Shown in pieces: positions 1 to 9,185 of a DNA stretch of 64,000 bases (positions are counted from its first letter, which is position 1; every line of letters starts with the position of its first letter). The notes beneath the pieces were generated by a model. That model was not told the origin of the DNA and searched no databases. It worked only from the letters and a program-made list of their open reading frames with translations. Source of the stretch: Klebsiella terrigena (GTDB lineage: Bacteria; Pseudomonadota; Gammaproteobacteria; Enterobacterales; Enterobacteriaceae); NCBI RefSeq assembly GCF_006539725.1, contig NZ_BJNO01000012.1:62001-126000 (forward strand), given 5' to 3'. The position numbers were made by a program, and so were the translations under genes.

Positions 1-131
1 TACTGCTTATCAGCTTTATCTTTTTCTTTGGACGTTTCGTCTACTCCTCTATCGGTGCCTGGTACCATCATCAGGACAAAAAAGAGTCGCAGCAATCCAC
101 CGCCCCGGTGGTCACGCCGACCCGAGAATAG
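1..131 (+). CDS. yfgG: YfgG-like small inner-membrane protein (DUF2633), 3' part only
   Basis: This is the last 42 codons of a gene that starts before the window, read in frame from base 3 to the TAG at 129-131. The fragment begins with a hydrophobic stretch (LLISFIFFFGRFVYSSIGAW) and ends in a polar, charged tail rich in Gln, Lys and Glu. That matches what I remember of the C-terminus of the roughly 63-residue E. coli protein YfgG, a single-pass membrane protein of unknown function. Its place on the guaA side of the window also fits the E. coli order, where yfgG lies a few genes beyond guaA. It converges on the LysR gene 40 bp downstream. The N-terminus cannot be judged. Confidence 0.72.
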   Translation, partial: LLISFIFFFGRFVYSSIGAWYHHQDKKESQQSTAPVVTPTRE

Positions 132-170
132 CCTCGCCGTCACCAGCCGTTCGTCGTATCCGATGTCCGT

Positions 171-1055
171 TCAGCTTCCGAGTTGCCGCAGCAGGCGCAA
201 CATTTCGGCGATCCCTTTACTGAGGATTTTATCCTGACGCATCACCACGCCAAGCCGGCGATGAAGGTATGGCGTCAGCGAGTGAACGCTTAACCCGCGA
301 CGATCCTCGGCGTCATGCACCGCCATACGCGGCACAATGCTGTAGCCCAGCCCGGCGCGCACCATGCGCTTGATCGCCTCGATACTCCCAAGCTGCATCA
401 CCGGCGCAATCGTCAGGCCTGCGGCATGAAACCAGCCGTCAATCAGCGCCCGGGTGCCGCTTCCCGCCTCAAAGGCAATCAGCGGCAGGACCTGCAGAAC
501 GTCCGGCGTAAGCCGCGGCGGCGCCAGGCCGTCGCTGGCAAAAATAAACACAAACTCCTCATCGATAACCGGGGTGACCGCCAGGCAACGCCCGTTTGCC
601 GGCAGCGTCACCAGCCCAAGATCGAGCCGGTTTTCCTCCACCGCCCGGACGATATCGAGGGTATTTCCGGTGGTCACGCCCACCGTCAACAGCGGGTGGC
701 CCTCGCGCAGCTGCTGCAGGATCGGGGGTAAAAGATGAATACAGGCCGTCGCCCCGGTACCGAGGGCAATCGCGCCGCTGACCTCATGGCTAAACTCGCC
801 GACCGACCGCAGCGCCGCGCTGACCGCCTGCTCAATATGTTCGCCGTGGGCCAGCAGCGTCAGGCCGGCCGCCGTCGCCTTCACGCCCCGCCCGGTGCGC
901 TCCACCAGCCGGGCCTGAAGAAACTGCTCCAGCTGGCGCACCTGCAGGCTGACGGCCGGTTGCGATAGCCCCAGCACGTCGGCGGCGGCGGAAAAGCTCC
1001 CCCGCTGCACCACCAGCCGAAAGGTCGCCAGGTTTGCCAGATTCAGCGTCATCAT
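171..1055 (-). CDS. LysR-family transcriptional regulator
   Basis: The protein is a LysR-type regulator of about 294 residues. Its N-terminus carries the winged helix-turn-helix (roughly residues 5-62, with the SQPAVSLQVRQLEQFL signature), followed by a periplasmic-binding-like effector domain from about residue 90. I start it at the ATG ending at 1055 rather than the ATG at 1103: AAGAGA lies about nine bases before it, and LysR proteins usually begin only a few residues before the helix-turn-helix. It is divergent from the MFS transporter at 1154, with about 98 bp between them, so it probably controls that gene and itself. TGTCGACA at 1123-1130, in the gap, could be part of an operator. The effector is unknown. 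E. coli K-12 has no equivalent here. Confidence 0.88.
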   Translation of the reverse strand: MMTLNLANLATFRLVVQRGSFSAAADVLGLSQPAVSLQVRQLEQFLQARLVERTGRGVKATAAGLTLLAHGEHIEQAVSAALRSVGEFSHEVSGAIALGTGATACIHLLPPILQQLREGHPLLTVGVTTGNTLDIVRAVEENRLDLGLVTLPANGRCLAVTPVIDEEFVFIFASDGLAPPRLTPDVLQVLPLIAFEAGSGTRALIDGWFHAAGLTIAPVMQLGSIEAIKRMVRAGLGYSIVPRMAVHDAEDRRGLSVHSLTPYLHRRLGVVMRQDKILSKGIAEMLRLLRQLGS

Positions 1056-1153
1056 CGCAAAGTTTCTCTTATAAGGGTCATAAACGGACGGGTCTGCCAG
1101 CACAATAGCCTGCGGGATATGCTGTCGACAACCGTATCACTGAACAGAAGACC

Positions 1154-2350
1154 ATGAAAGCAACCGCAAAATCGCCCTCAGCCCCCGCCCTGCTCACCTT
1201 TGCCGCCGGATGCAACCAGCTTATCAACTGGGGTATCTCATTTTATATGCCCGGCACCTTTGCCCGAGCCATCGCCCAGGATACCGGCTGGTCTGCAGCG
1301 CAAATCTATCTCGGCCTGACCCTTGCAATGCTGATGATGGCAATAGTCTCCCCCTTCGTTGCCCGCCTGCTGGCCCGCCTCGGCGGCCAGCGCGTGGTGA
1401 TGTCCGGGACGCTGATCGTCGCCGGCGGATGCTTAATCATGGCGAACGCCCATACTCTGCCGGTCTGGTTTTGCGCCTGGCTGCTGACCGGCATTGGTAT
1501 GCGCCTGGCGCTGTACGACGCGCTGTTCGCCGCGTTGGTGAACCTTTACGGACAGCGTGCAAGAGTGACTATCTCGCGGGTGACGCTGGCGGGTGGCCTG
1601 GCCTCCGCCGTTTTCTGGCCGCTTGGCGCCTGGCTGCTGACGACGATCGGCTGGCGTCACGCGCTGCTGGTCTACGCGCTGTTCGGCGTGCTCAGCGCGC
1701 TGCTGCTGTGCAAAATGCCGAATATCCGGCTGCCGAGGCCGCCGCAGCGCAAAGCGCGCCCGCCAGCCTCGCGCCACGACCGACGCGTTGGCCTGCTGTA
1801 TGCGGCGCTGATCGCGCTGGTGACCTTTGTCTCTAACGGAACCTCGACCCATCTGCCCGAGTTTATCGCCAGCTACGGCCTACCTGTGGCGGCAGGTATG
1901 CTGTGGGGAGTCGGACAAACCGGCGCCCGTTTTCTGGAAGTGGCTTCCGGCTGCGCATTAACGCCGCTAAAGCTCACGCTGCTCACGACCCTGCTGATGC
2001 CGCTGTGCTTTGCGCTCGGCCTGAGTGGCCCCTATTTCGCGTGGGCCGCCGCCGGGTTTGTGTTGGGATATGGCGCGATTAATGGCTTAACCACGGTATT
2101 CAAGGCCACGCTGCCGCTGCAGCTGTTTGCCGCACAGGATTACGCCCGGCGCACCGGAGTTTTGCTGATCCCCGCCCAGCTGCTGGCGGCCGCCTCGCCG
2201 TTTGCCTACGCCTGGCTTAACCAGCGCCTGGGCATCGAGGGAGGTTTAGCGGTGTCTGCGCTGCTCGCGCTGGTCGTCGCCGCGCTGGCGCTGGCGATTG
2301 CCCTGCACCAGCGTCAGCTCCCAGCGGCAACGGTTAGCGAGCCTGCCTGA
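1154..2350 (+). CDS. MFS transporter, monocarboxylate/YbfB-like
   Basis: A 398-residue inner-membrane protein with about twelve hydrophobic segments by eye, split by a basic cytoplasmic loop near residues 188-205. The first half contains the MFS loop 2-3 motif (RLLARLGGQRVVMSG). Its overall look is that of bacterial major facilitator carriers related to monocarboxylate transporters, so the cargo may be a small organic acid, but the sequence does not fix the substrate. It is divergent from a LysR regulator, a common arrangement for a substrate-induced transporter. Its last 37 bases overlap the end of the convergent AraC gene (2314-2350), so the two messages are complementary at their 3' ends. 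Confidence 0.86.
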   Translation: MKATAKSPSAPALLTFAAGCNQLINWGISFYMPGTFARAIAQDTGWSAAQIYLGLTLAMLMMAIVSPFVARLLARLGGQRVVMSGTLIVAGGCLIMANAHTLPVWFCAWLLTGIGMRLALYDALFAALVNLYGQRARVTISRVTLAGGLASAVFWPLGAWLLTTIGWRHALLVYALFGVLSALLLCKMPNIRLPRPPQRKARPPASRHDRRVGLLYAALIALVTFVSNGTSTHLPEFIASYGLPVAAGMLWGVGQTGARFLEVASGCALTPLKLTLLTTLLMPLCFALGLSGPYFAWAAAGFVLGYGAINGLTTVFKATLPLQLFAAQDYARRTGVLLIPAQLLAAASPFAYAWLNQRLGIEGGLAVSALLALVVAALALAIALHQRQLPAATVSEPA

Positions 2351-3132
2351 CCCCGTCCATCGCGCTCTTCCTCCCGCCCTTTGTCCTGCACCGGGGAGTA
2401 GCCGAACTTACGTGAAAACGCGCGGGAGAAGGCGGCAGCGCTGCCAAAGCCAACCGCGGCGGCGGCGGATTTGACGCTGGCTCCGCTGCGCAGTTTGCTA
2501 CGCCCAAGGGCCAGCCGCCAGCCGTTGAGGTAGGCGGCGGGCGGCTGGCCAACGGTTTTGCGAAAGAGGGCGATAAACGGTCCACGCGACATGTCCGCGA
2601 GGGCCATCAGCTCGGCAATCTGCCACTTCCGCCGCGGTTCGTCGTGCATGGCAACAAGACAGACGTGAAGCCTGGGGTGGGCCAACCCCGCTAATAGCCC
2701 GGCATCAACGGTCCCCGCCGCAATAGCTTTACGGATAGCCAGCACCACGATGACCTCGCACAGACGGTTGCGAATGGTCCCGCCGCCGCAGCGCGCCACC
2801 TCAACCTCAGCGACAATTAAGTCTGCCAGACCATACAGTGCCGGTTGTTCCGCCAGCGAAAAGCTCAGCTCATCGGGCAAGGCGCCAACCAGCGGGTTTT
2901 CACTGCCGCCAAAATCAACACTGGCCGCGGCGCAGAGCGTCACCCCGGTCGGCAGCTTTGCCGTCGTTCTGGCGCGGTACAGCAGATGCGTCGGCCTACC
3001 GGCACCGTCGGCATCGACGATTAAAAGATTCGCCGGCGCGGCTGAATCGCACAGCGTGGCGCTGAGGCCAAAGGCTTTCAGGAAAGCCGATAATCGATCA
3101 TGCCTTAGCGGGATATTCGTACTTTCAATCAT
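2314..3132 (-). CDS. AraC-family regulator (cupin_6 type)
   Basis: A 272-residue protein with an N-terminal sensor region of the type found before AraC helix-turn-helix domains in the cupin_6 group, and a C-terminal DNA-binding domain (about residues 165-255). The second helix-turn-helix ends in the characteristic AAAVGFGSAAAFSRAFSRKF pattern. The tail after about residue 250 is long, basic and of low complexity, and it is this part that overlaps the MFS gene. The gene is divergent from the methyltransferase at 3222 (89-bp gap). A short inverted repeat in that gap (TTTAC, six bases, GTAAA at 3163-3178) could be an operator. Targets and effector are not known. Confidence 0.85.
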   Translation of the reverse strand: MIESTNIPLRHDRLSAFLKAFGLSATLCDSAAPANLLIVDADGAGRPTHLLYRARTTAKLPTGVTLCAAASVDFGGSENPLVGALPDELSFSLAEQPALYGLADLIVAEVEVARCGGGTIRNRLCEVIVVLAIRKAIAAGTVDAGLLAGLAHPRLHVCLVAMHDEPRRKWQIAELMALADMSRGPFIALFRKTVGQPPAAYLNGWRLALGRSKLRSGASVKSAAAAVGFGSAAAFSRAFSRKFGYSPVQDKGREEERDGRGQAGSLTVAAGS

Positions 3133-3221
3133 GCCTTACCCCAACTTCGTGATTGTAAATCTTTTACCATAGTGTAAAGGGGGCGCGTCGCCTGCCGCCA
3201 GAACAATTAACAGGAGCTTGT

Positions 3222-3938
3222 ATGACCCAAAATAGCGCCAGCAAATTTGATGCCTCCCGCGCGGGAGAATATGCCAGGCAGAGCCGAATCGCGCTCGCTG
3301 GCTACGATGCCTGCCACGAACTCTCCGCATGTATGCTCTCTGCCGCGCTGGGTGAAGACGTCCCGGCGCGCGTTCTGGTCGTCGGTGCGGGTGGCACGGC
3401 TGGTGAAATCATTGCCGCCGCGGCGCTGGAGCCGCAGTGGTCCTTCGTCGCGGTGGATCCGTCGCCGCCGATGCTGGAACTTGCCCGCTCCGCTATCGCC
3501 GAGGCGGATCTCACGGATCGGGTAGAAACGGTTTCCGGCGGGGTCATCGATCTGGCGGCCGCCCCGCTCTTTGATGCAGGGATCATGATTGGAGTGCTGC
3601 ACCACCTGGCCGGTGATGCGGAGAAACTGAATATCCTGCAGCAAATCGCCGCGCGGCTGAAGCCCGGCGCGCCGCTGGTCGTGGCGGGTAATTATCGGCC
3701 CTACGCTTCGCAACCCTTATTGATGAAGGCCTGGGAGAATCGCTGGAAAATGAGCGGAGCGGGAGTCGAGGAGCGGCGGGCAAAGATGGACAAAATTCTG
3801 CAAGGCGCGCAGCCGCCGCAGTCAGAGGAAGCCGTGATATCCCTGCTCGCAGGAGCCGGTTTTGACCAGCCGGTGAGGTTCTTTTCCAGCCTGTTCTGGG
3901 GAGCATGGCTGGCCCGACGGCTGCCGGAGACAGCATGA
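3222..3938 (+). CDS. Class I SAM-dependent methyltransferase
   Basis: A 238-residue Rossmann-fold methyltransferase. Motif I for SAM binding is visible as VLVVGAGGTAGE (about residues 49-60), the acidic residue ending strand 2 as FVAVDPSPPML, and a later strand as FDAGIMIGVLHHL, which resembles the methyltransf_25 group. The substrate cannot be told. The start has an AGGAG Shine-Dalgarno sequence about five bases before the ATG. It is transcribed away from the AraC regulator at 2314-3132, which is the obvious candidate to control it. It is apparently a single-gene unit, with a possible terminator hairpin about 50 bp after the stop. Confidence 0.85.
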   Translation: MTQNSASKFDASRAGEYARQSRIALAGYDACHELSACMLSAALGEDVPARVLVVGAGGTAGEIIAAAALEPQWSFVAVDPSPPMLELARSAIAEADLTDRVETVSGGVIDLAAAPLFDAGIMIGVLHHLAGDAEKLNILQQIAARLKPGAPLVVAGNYRPYASQPLLMKAWENRWKMSGAGVEERRAKMDKILQGAQPPQSEEAVISLLAGAGFDQPVRFFSSLFWGAWLARRLPETA

Positions 3939-3990
3939 ACAACGCGCCGCCGTAATAACAAATAGCGCCCTGCTGACCCCCCGCGCGCCA

Positions 3991-4025
3991 AAAACCTGCC
4001 AGGACCGCGCACCCGGACAGGTTTT
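3991..4025 (+). terminator. Possible terminator hairpin after the methyltransferase gene
   Basis: An inverted repeat has outer arms AAAACCTG and CAGGTTTT around a 19-base GC-rich centre, ending in a short T run. It could end transcription from the plus-strand methyltransferase. The loop is long, so termination is not certain. Confidence 0.4.
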
Positions 4026-4090
4026 GCTACCCGCATAAGATTAGCCATCTGACCGCCGCTGCGCGGCTGAAAGACGGCCCCTTGCGGGCG

Positions 4091-4855
4091 TTAATATCGC
4101 GATGACAGACCCGCCTCATTCATCCAAAGCTCTGCATCTGCCCCGGCGGGAATACGTAGCGGAGCGGCGGGATCGGTCGCTGCCCGCCAAACCGCTTGCG
4201 CCACATCGGACGCATGGGTGACCGGGCCGGCGTCTTCCTGCACGCTGTGGATGAACTGCTGCAGCATCGGGGCATAGTCCGCATCGTCCATGCCGCGCAC
4301 GTGCGGACGGGCATTAGCGCCGAAGCGAGTTTCCGGCGAACGGCCGGGCAAGACGATGTGCGCGCGGACGCCAAAGGGCGCCATCTCCACCGCCAGCGAC
4401 TCGGTGAAGGCGTTTACCGCCGCCTTGCTTGCCCGATAAATCCCGACGATCGGCAATGGTTTGAGCGTAACCGTCGAGGTGACGTTGATGACCACGCCGG
4501 CCCGGCGCTGGCGCATTTGCGGCACGACGGCCTGAACCATTGCCAGCGTGCCAACGGCGTTGGTCTGAAACAGGGCGTGGACGGTTTCCGGCGCCGTAAG
4601 CTCAACCGGAGACGGCGCCCCGAAACCGGCATTATTGACCAGAACGTCGATTGGGCCTGCCGCCGCCACGACCCGGGCGATGCTGGCGGGATCGGTGATA
4701 TCCAGCGCCAGCACCCGCAGTCGTTCAGAGGCCGGGAGCAGACCTTCCGTCGGCGTGCGCATTGTGGCAATCACCTCCCAGCCCCTGGCAAGGAACAGCT
4801 TTGCGGTTTGCAGGCCGAAGCCGGACGAGCAGCCGGTAATCAATATCGTAGACAT
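4091..4855 (-). CDS. Short-chain dehydrogenase/reductase (SDR)
   Basis: A 254-residue NAD(P)-dependent oxidoreductase of the classical SDR family. The glycine-rich cofactor motif TGCSSGFG is at residues 7-14, the NNAG motif near residue 80, and the catalytic Tyr-xxx-Lys as YRASK near residue 145. The substrate is unknown. I chose the ATG ending at 4855 (protein beginning MSTILITG) over the one at 4867, because GGAG lies about eight bases before it and the shorter N-terminus suits the family. It is divergent from an AraC regulator at 4953 with a 97-bp gap, an arrangement often seen where the AraC protein controls the oxidoreductase. No counterpart is known at this place in E. coli. Confidence 0.87.
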   Translation of the reverse strand: MSTILITGCSSGFGLQTAKLFLARGWEVIATMRTPTEGLLPASERLRVLALDITDPASIARVVAAAGPIDVLVNNAGFGAPSPVELTAPETVHALFQTNAVGTLAMVQAVVPQMRQRRAGVVINVTSTVTLKPLPIVGIYRASKAAVNAFTESLAVEMAPFGVRAHIVLPGRSPETRFGANARPHVRGMDDADYAPMLQQFIHSVQEDAGPVTHASDVAQAVWRAATDPAAPLRIPAGADAELWMNEAGLSSRY

Positions 4856-4952
4856 AGGCATCTCCATTAAAAATGAACATCCTTATGGTAGCGACGCCGC
4901 GGAGGACTTAATATAGCCTTTAGTCGCCAAAACTTTAGAGATAGTCCTGTTT

Positions 4953-5858
4953 ATGCTCATAGATCCGCTTGCCGATATCGTCACCCTGCTGCAGCCGGCC
5001 GCCCGCTTTTCAAAGCTGGTGGAGTGTGCCGGTTCGTGGCGCATTGAGCGTGCGGCGACGGGTGAGCCCTTCTACTGCGCAATACTAGAGGGAAGCTGTC
5101 GCATCACCTTCGACGGAAATCAGCGGTTTACTCTGCAGGCCGGCGACTTTGTTCTTGCTCCTGCGATGCGGGATCTGGTCAACGACAGCCTTGATGCGCC
5201 GGACGACATGCCCGCCACGCTGCCTGTCCAGGTCGCCGAGGGGCATTTTCACGTTGGGCGCCAAGACGGCCCGGCCGATCTGCGCATGCTGATCGGCCAT
5301 TGCAGCTTCGGCACGCCCGACGCCGCCCTGCTGGTTTCGCTCCTGCCGGATATCGCTCTGGTGCGCGACCGGCCCCGCCTTGCCACGCTGATACAGCTGA
5401 TCGGCGAGGAAACCCGTGAACGCCGCGCGGCCCGCGGGCTGGTGCTGGAGCGGCTGCTTGAGGTGCTGCTGCTCGAGGCGTTGCGCTCGGCAACGGAAAC
5501 GTCATCCGCGCCGGGTTTAAGCCGCGGCCTGGCTGACGAACGCCTCGCCGTCGCGCTGCGCGCGATCCACGCCCGTCCCGAACATCCCTGGAGCGTCGCC
5601 GAGCTGGCGAGCGTCGCGGCAATGTCGCGTTCGGCCTTCTTTGCGCGCTTCAATCGTATCGTTGGCCAGCCGCCTATGGCGTATCTGCTGGCCTGGCGGA
5701 TGGCGCTGGCAAAGCAGCTATTGCAGGATCGAGAGAGCGGAGTCGAGCAGGTTGCGGTACGCGTGGGCTACGGGTCGGCAAGCAGCTTCAGCGCTGCGTT
5801 TACCCGCTATGTCGGCATGCCCCCGGCCCGCTACGCACGCGAGCAAACCACGGGCTAA
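4953..5858 (+). CDS. AraC-family regulator (cupin_6 type)
   Basis: A 301-residue regulator with an N-terminal cupin-like sensor (about residues 5-190, including FYCAILEGSCRITFDG and LQAGDFVLAPA) and a C-terminal pair of helix-turn-helix motifs (about residues 200-295, VAVRVGYGSASSFSAAFTRY). This architecture is typical of AraC proteins paired with short-chain dehydrogenases, and the divergent neighbour is such a gene. It is the second regulator of this class within 2 kb; the two share architecture, but the N-terminal halves look clearly different, so they are not a recent duplication. It converges on guaA, whose terminator lies just after its stop. Confidence 0.88.
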   Translation: MLIDPLADIVTLLQPAARFSKLVECAGSWRIERAATGEPFYCAILEGSCRITFDGNQRFTLQAGDFVLAPAMRDLVNDSLDAPDDMPATLPVQVAEGHFHVGRQDGPADLRMLIGHCSFGTPDAALLVSLLPDIALVRDRPRLATLIQLIGEETRERRAARGLVLERLLEVLLLEALRSATETSSAPGLSRGLADERLAVALRAIHARPEHPWSVAELASVAAMSRSAFFARFNRIVGQPPMAYLLAWRMALAKQLLQDRESGVEQVAVRVGYGSASSFSAAFTRYVGMPPARYAREQTTG

Positions 5859-5868
5859 GCCAAAAATG

Positions 5869-5893
5869 AAAAAAGCCCGCAGTTACGCGGGCT
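5869..5893 (-). terminator. guaA rho-independent terminator
   Basis: A 7-bp stem (AGCCCGC, six-base loop, GCGGGCT) occupies 5874-5893. Read on the minus strand it is followed directly by six T residues (5869-5874 region), the classic form of an intrinsic terminator for the guaBA message. It lies 40 bp after the guaA stop. Confidence 0.85.
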
Positions 5894-5932
5894 TAAAAGG
5901 CATGGCATCGGCGCCGGGCGCCAGAGGCTAAA

Positions 5933-7510
5933 TCATTCCCACTCAATCGTCGCTGGCGGCTTACCGCTGATGTCATACACCACGCGGGAGATACCGTTCA
6001 CTTCGTTGATGATGCGGTTGGAGACGCGGCCGAGGAAGTCGTACGGCAGGTGCGCCCAGTGGGCGGTCATAAAGTCGATGGTTTCTACCGCACGCAGGGA
6101 AACAACCCAGTCGTACTTGCGGCCATCGCCCATCACGCCGACGGAACGAACCGGCAGGAACACGGTAAACGCCTGGCTGACCTTGTTGTAGAGGTCGGCT
6201 TTGTGCAGCTCTTCGATGAAGATAGCGTCCGCGCGACGCAGCAGGTCGCAGTACTCTTTCTTCACTTCGCCCAGCACGCGAACGCCGAGGCCCGGACCCG
6301 GGAACGGGTGACGGTACAGCATGTCGTACGGCAGGCCCAGCTCGAGACCGATTTTACGCACTTCGTCTTTGAACAGCTCTTTGAGCGGTTCAACGAGGCC
6401 CATCTTCATCTCTTTCGGCAGGCCGCCCACGTTGTGGTGAGATTTGATAACGTGCGCTTTACCGGTCGCGGAAGCCGCGGACTCGATCACGTCAGGGTAG
6501 ATAGTTCCCTGCGCCAGCCACTTCACGTCTTCCAGCTTCAGCGCTTCTTCGTCAAATAGCTCAACGAACACGCGGCCGATAATTTTACGTTTCGCTTCCG
6601 GGTCGTTCTCACCGGCCAGCGCGGCAAGGAAACGATCTTCCGCGGAAACGTGGATGATGTTCAGGCCAAAGCGGTCGCCAAACATGTCCATCACCTGCTC
6701 GGCTTCGTTCAGGCGCAGCAGGCCGTTATCAACGAACACGCAGGTCAGGTTTTTGCCGATCGCGCGATGCAGCAGCATAGCGGTGACGGAAGAGTCGACG
6801 CCGCCGGACAGGCCGAGGATCACCTTATCGTCGCCAACCTGCTGACGGATGCGCTCAATGGCATCATCAATAATCTTAGCCGGCGTCCACAGCGCTTCAC
6901 ACTGGCAGATATCGCGCACGAAGCGGTCCAGCATACGCAGGCCCTGACGGGTGTGGGTCACTTCCGGGTGGAACTGCACGCCGTAGAAGCGTTTTTCTTC
7001 GTTAGCCATAATGGCGAACGGACAGGTCTCGGTGCTGGCAACGGTCACGAAGTCAGACGGGATGGCGGTCACTTTATCGCCATGGCTCATCCAGACGTCG
7101 AGCAGCGGCTTGCCGTCGGCGCTCAGCGAATCTTCAATCCCGTGGATCAGCGCGCTGTCGGTTTGTACTTCAACCTGCGCGTAGCCGAACTCACGCTCGC
7201 TGGAAGCCTCAACGTGGCCGCCGAGCTGCATTGCCATGGTCTGCATGCCGTAGCACACGCCAAATACCGGCACGCCCGCTTCAAAAACGTATTCCGGCGC
7301 GCGCGGGCTGTTATCTTCAGTGGTGCTTTCCGGGCCGCCGGAAAGAATGATGCCGCTTGGGTTGAATTCACGGATTTGAGCTTCAGTCACGTCCCAGGCC
7401 CACAGTTCGCAGTAAACGCCTAATTCACGTACGCGACGCGCAACCAGCTGGGTGTACTGAGAACCGAAGTCGAGGATAAGAATGCGATGTTTATGAATGT
7501 TGTCCGTCAT
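5933..7510 (-). CDS. guaA: GMP synthase (glutamine-hydrolysing)
   Basis: A 525-residue enzyme, the same length as E. coli GuaA, converting XMP to GMP with ATP and glutamine-derived ammonia in the cytoplasm. The N-terminal class I glutaminase carries the nucleophile in GVCYGMQ (about Cys86) and its His-Glu partners in FHPEVTH. The ATP-pyrophosphatase domain has the P-loop [11 protein letters not shown] (about residue 229). The C-terminal dimerisation domain ends in PPATIEWE. It is the second gene of the guaBA operon, 65 bp after guaB, with a terminator-like hairpin in the gap. Confidence 0.98.
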   Translation of the reverse strand: MTDNIHKHRILILDFGSQYTQLVARRVRELGVYCELWAWDVTEAQIREFNPSGIILSGGPESTTEDNSPRAPEYVFEAGVPVFGVCYGMQTMAMQLGGHVEASSEREFGYAQVEVQTDSALIHGIEDSLSADGKPLLDVWMSHGDKVTAIPSDFVTVASTETCPFAIMANEEKRFYGVQFHPEVTHTRQGLRMLDRFVRDICQCEALWTPAKIIDDAIERIRQQVGDDKVILGLSGGVDSSVTAMLLHRAIGKNLTCVFVDNGLLRLNEAEQVMDMFGDRFGLNIIHVSAEDRFLAALAGENDPEAKRKIIGRVFVELFDEEALKLEDVKWLAQGTIYPDVIESAASATGKAHVIKSHHNVGGLPKEMKMGLVEPLKELFKDEVRKIGLELGLPYDMLYRHPFPGPGLGVRVLGEVKKEYCDLLRRADAIFIEELHKADLYNKVSQAFTVFLPVRSVGVMGDGRKYDWVVSLRAVETIDFMTAHWAHLPYDFLGRVSNRIINEVNGISRVVYDISGKPPATIEWE

Positions 7511-7545
7511 TGACGTTTATTCCAGAGCAGTAGCAATTAAATAAA

Positions 7546-7570
7546 ATCGCCCGGCGCATGGCCGGGCGAT
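7546..7570 (-). terminator. Intra-operon hairpin between guaB and guaA
   Basis: Nine-base arms ATCGCCCGG and CCGGGCGAT flank a 7-base loop. On the minus strand it is followed by TTTTATTTAATT, so it looks like a leaky intrinsic terminator or an mRNA-stabilising hairpin just after the guaB stop. It may lower guaA relative to guaB. Confidence 0.6.
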
Positions 7571-7575
7571 GAAAA

Positions 7576-9042
7576 TCAGGAGCCCATGCGGTAGTTCGGG
7601 GATTCCTTGGTGATCGTCACGTCGTGAACGTGGCTTTCCTGGATGCCAGCACCGCTGATACGCACGAATTCCGCTTTGGTACGCAGGGTGTCGATGGTAC
7701 CACAGCCGGTCAGACCCATACAGGAACGCAGGCCGCCCATCTGCTGGTGAATGATCTCTTTCAGGCGGCCTTTGTAGGCTACGCGGCCTTCAATACCTTC
7801 CGGTACCAGTTTGTCAGCCGCGTTATCGCTCTGGAAGTAGCGGTCGGAGGAGCCTTTGGACATCGCGCCCAGGGAGCCCATACCGCGATAGGATTTGTAT
7901 GAACGGCCCTGGTAAAGCTCAATTTCGCCCGGGGACTCTTCGGTACCCGCCAGCATCGAGCCAACCATCACCGCCGCTGCGCCCGCGGCAATCGCTTTCG
8001 CGATATCGCCGGAGAAGCGGATACCGCCGTCGGCGATAACCGGGATCCCGGTGCCTTCCAGCGCTTCGACGGCGTCAGAAACGGCGGTAATCTGCGGAAC
8101 GCCTACGCCGGTAACGATACGCGTGGTGCAGATAGAGCCAGGACCAATCCCGACCTTCACCGCGCTCACGCCGGCTTCAGCCAGCGCACGCGCGCCGGCA
8201 CCGGTCGCCACGTTGCCGCCGATGATTTGCAGGTTCGGATATTTTGCCCGCGTTTCGCGAATACGCTGCAGAACGCCTTCAGAATGGCCGTGGGAGGAGT
8301 CGATCAGCAGAACGTCAACGCCTGCGGCAACCAGCGCATCAACGCGATCTTCGTTACCGGCGCCGGCGCCAACCGCCGCGCCTACGCGCAGACGACCGTG
8401 CTCATCTTTACAGGCGTTCGGTTTACGTTCTGCTTTCTGGAAATCTTTAACGGTAATCATGCCGATCAGGTGGAAGCTCTCGTCCACTACCAGCGCTTTC
8501 TCAACGCGCTTCTCGTGCATTTTAGCAAACACGACTTCACGGGTTTCGCCTTCACGCACGGTCACCAGACGCTCTTTCGGCGTCATATAAACGCTAACGG
8601 CCTGGTTCATGTCGGTAACGAAGCGCACGTCACGACCGGTGATGATCCCGACCAGCTCGTTATCTTCGGTAACCACCGGATAGCCGGCGAAACCGTTACG
8701 CGCGGTCAGCTCTTTCACTTCGCGAAGGGTGGTGGTTGGCAGTACGGTCTGCGGGTCAGACACCACGCCGGACTCATGTTTCTTCACGCGGCGAACTTCT
8801 TCCGCCTGGCGCTCGATGGACATGTTTTTATGAATAAAGCCGATGCCGCCTTCCTGTGCGAGGGCAATTGCCAGACGCGCTTCCGTCACGGTATCCATAG
8901 CCGCAGAGAGCATAGGAATATTCAGACGAATTGTTTTCGTCAGCTGAGTGCTGAGATCGGCGGTATTCGGCAGAACGGTAGAATGAGCGGGAACGAGGAG
9001 AACGTCGTCAAACGTCAGAGCTTCTTTAGCGATACGTAGCAT
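7576..9042 (-). CDS. guaB: IMP dehydrogenase
   Basis: A 488-residue enzyme oxidising IMP to XMP with NAD+, the first committed step to GMP. It has a TIM barrel interrupted by a tandem CBS (Bateman) region at about residues 93-205. The catalytic cysteine lies in [18 protein letters not shown] (about Cys305), and the flap region contains SSDRYFQ. The start is the ATG ending at 9042, giving the family N-terminus [19 protein letters not shown]; an in-frame start at 9108 would add 22 residues that the family lacks. Its promoter region has a TATAAT -10 box (9083-9088) overlapped by a PurR-type operator. It is divergent from xseA. Confidence 0.98.
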   Translation of the reverse strand: MLRIAKEALTFDDVLLVPAHSTVLPNTADLSTQLTKTIRLNIPMLSAAMDTVTEARLAIALAQEGGIGFIHKNMSIERQAEEVRRVKKHESGVVSDPQTVLPTTTLREVKELTARNGFAGYPVVTEDNELVGIITGRDVRFVTDMNQAVSVYMTPKERLVTVREGETREVVFAKMHEKRVEKALVVDESFHLIGMITVKDFQKAERKPNACKDEHGRLRVGAAVGAGAGNEDRVDALVAAGVDVLLIDSSHGHSEGVLQRIRETRAKYPNLQIIGGNVATGAGARALAEAGVSAVKVGIGPGSICTTRIVTGVGVPQITAVSDAVEALEGTGIPVIADGGIRFSGDIAKAIAAGAAAVMVGSMLAGTEESPGEIELYQGRSYKSYRGMGSLGAMSKGSSDRYFQSDNAADKLVPEGIEGRVAYKGRLKEIIHQQMGGLRSCMGLTGCGTIDTLRTKAEFVRISGAGIQESHVHDVTITKESPNYRMGS

Positions 9043-9082
9043 GGGCAATATCTCGACCAGGGTGGATAAATATTGCCGTGGC

Positions 9083-9108
9083 ATTATACAGAGCGTAACC
9101 GATTGCAT
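9083..9108 (-). promoter_or_regulatory. guaB promoter with PurR operator
   Basis: On the minus strand a perfect TATAAT lies at 9088-9083. Immediately upstream, 9093-9108 reads ATGCAATCGGTTACGC, a good fit to the PurR pattern ANGCAANCGNTTNC. An operator placed in the promoter spacer should block polymerase when PurR carries hypoxanthine or guanine, as known for guaBA in E. coli. The -35 box is not clear. Confidence 0.75.
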
Positions 9109-9185
9109 CTACCCTTTTTTGCAAATAATACTTGCGATCGCCTCCCAGCAGGTTACTATCGACTGATTAACCTGCTGATTTAAAA

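Noticed and set aside
8227-9039. 270-codon plus-strand ORF opposite guaB
   Set aside because: Antisense to IMP dehydrogenase; no motif or ribosome site supports it.
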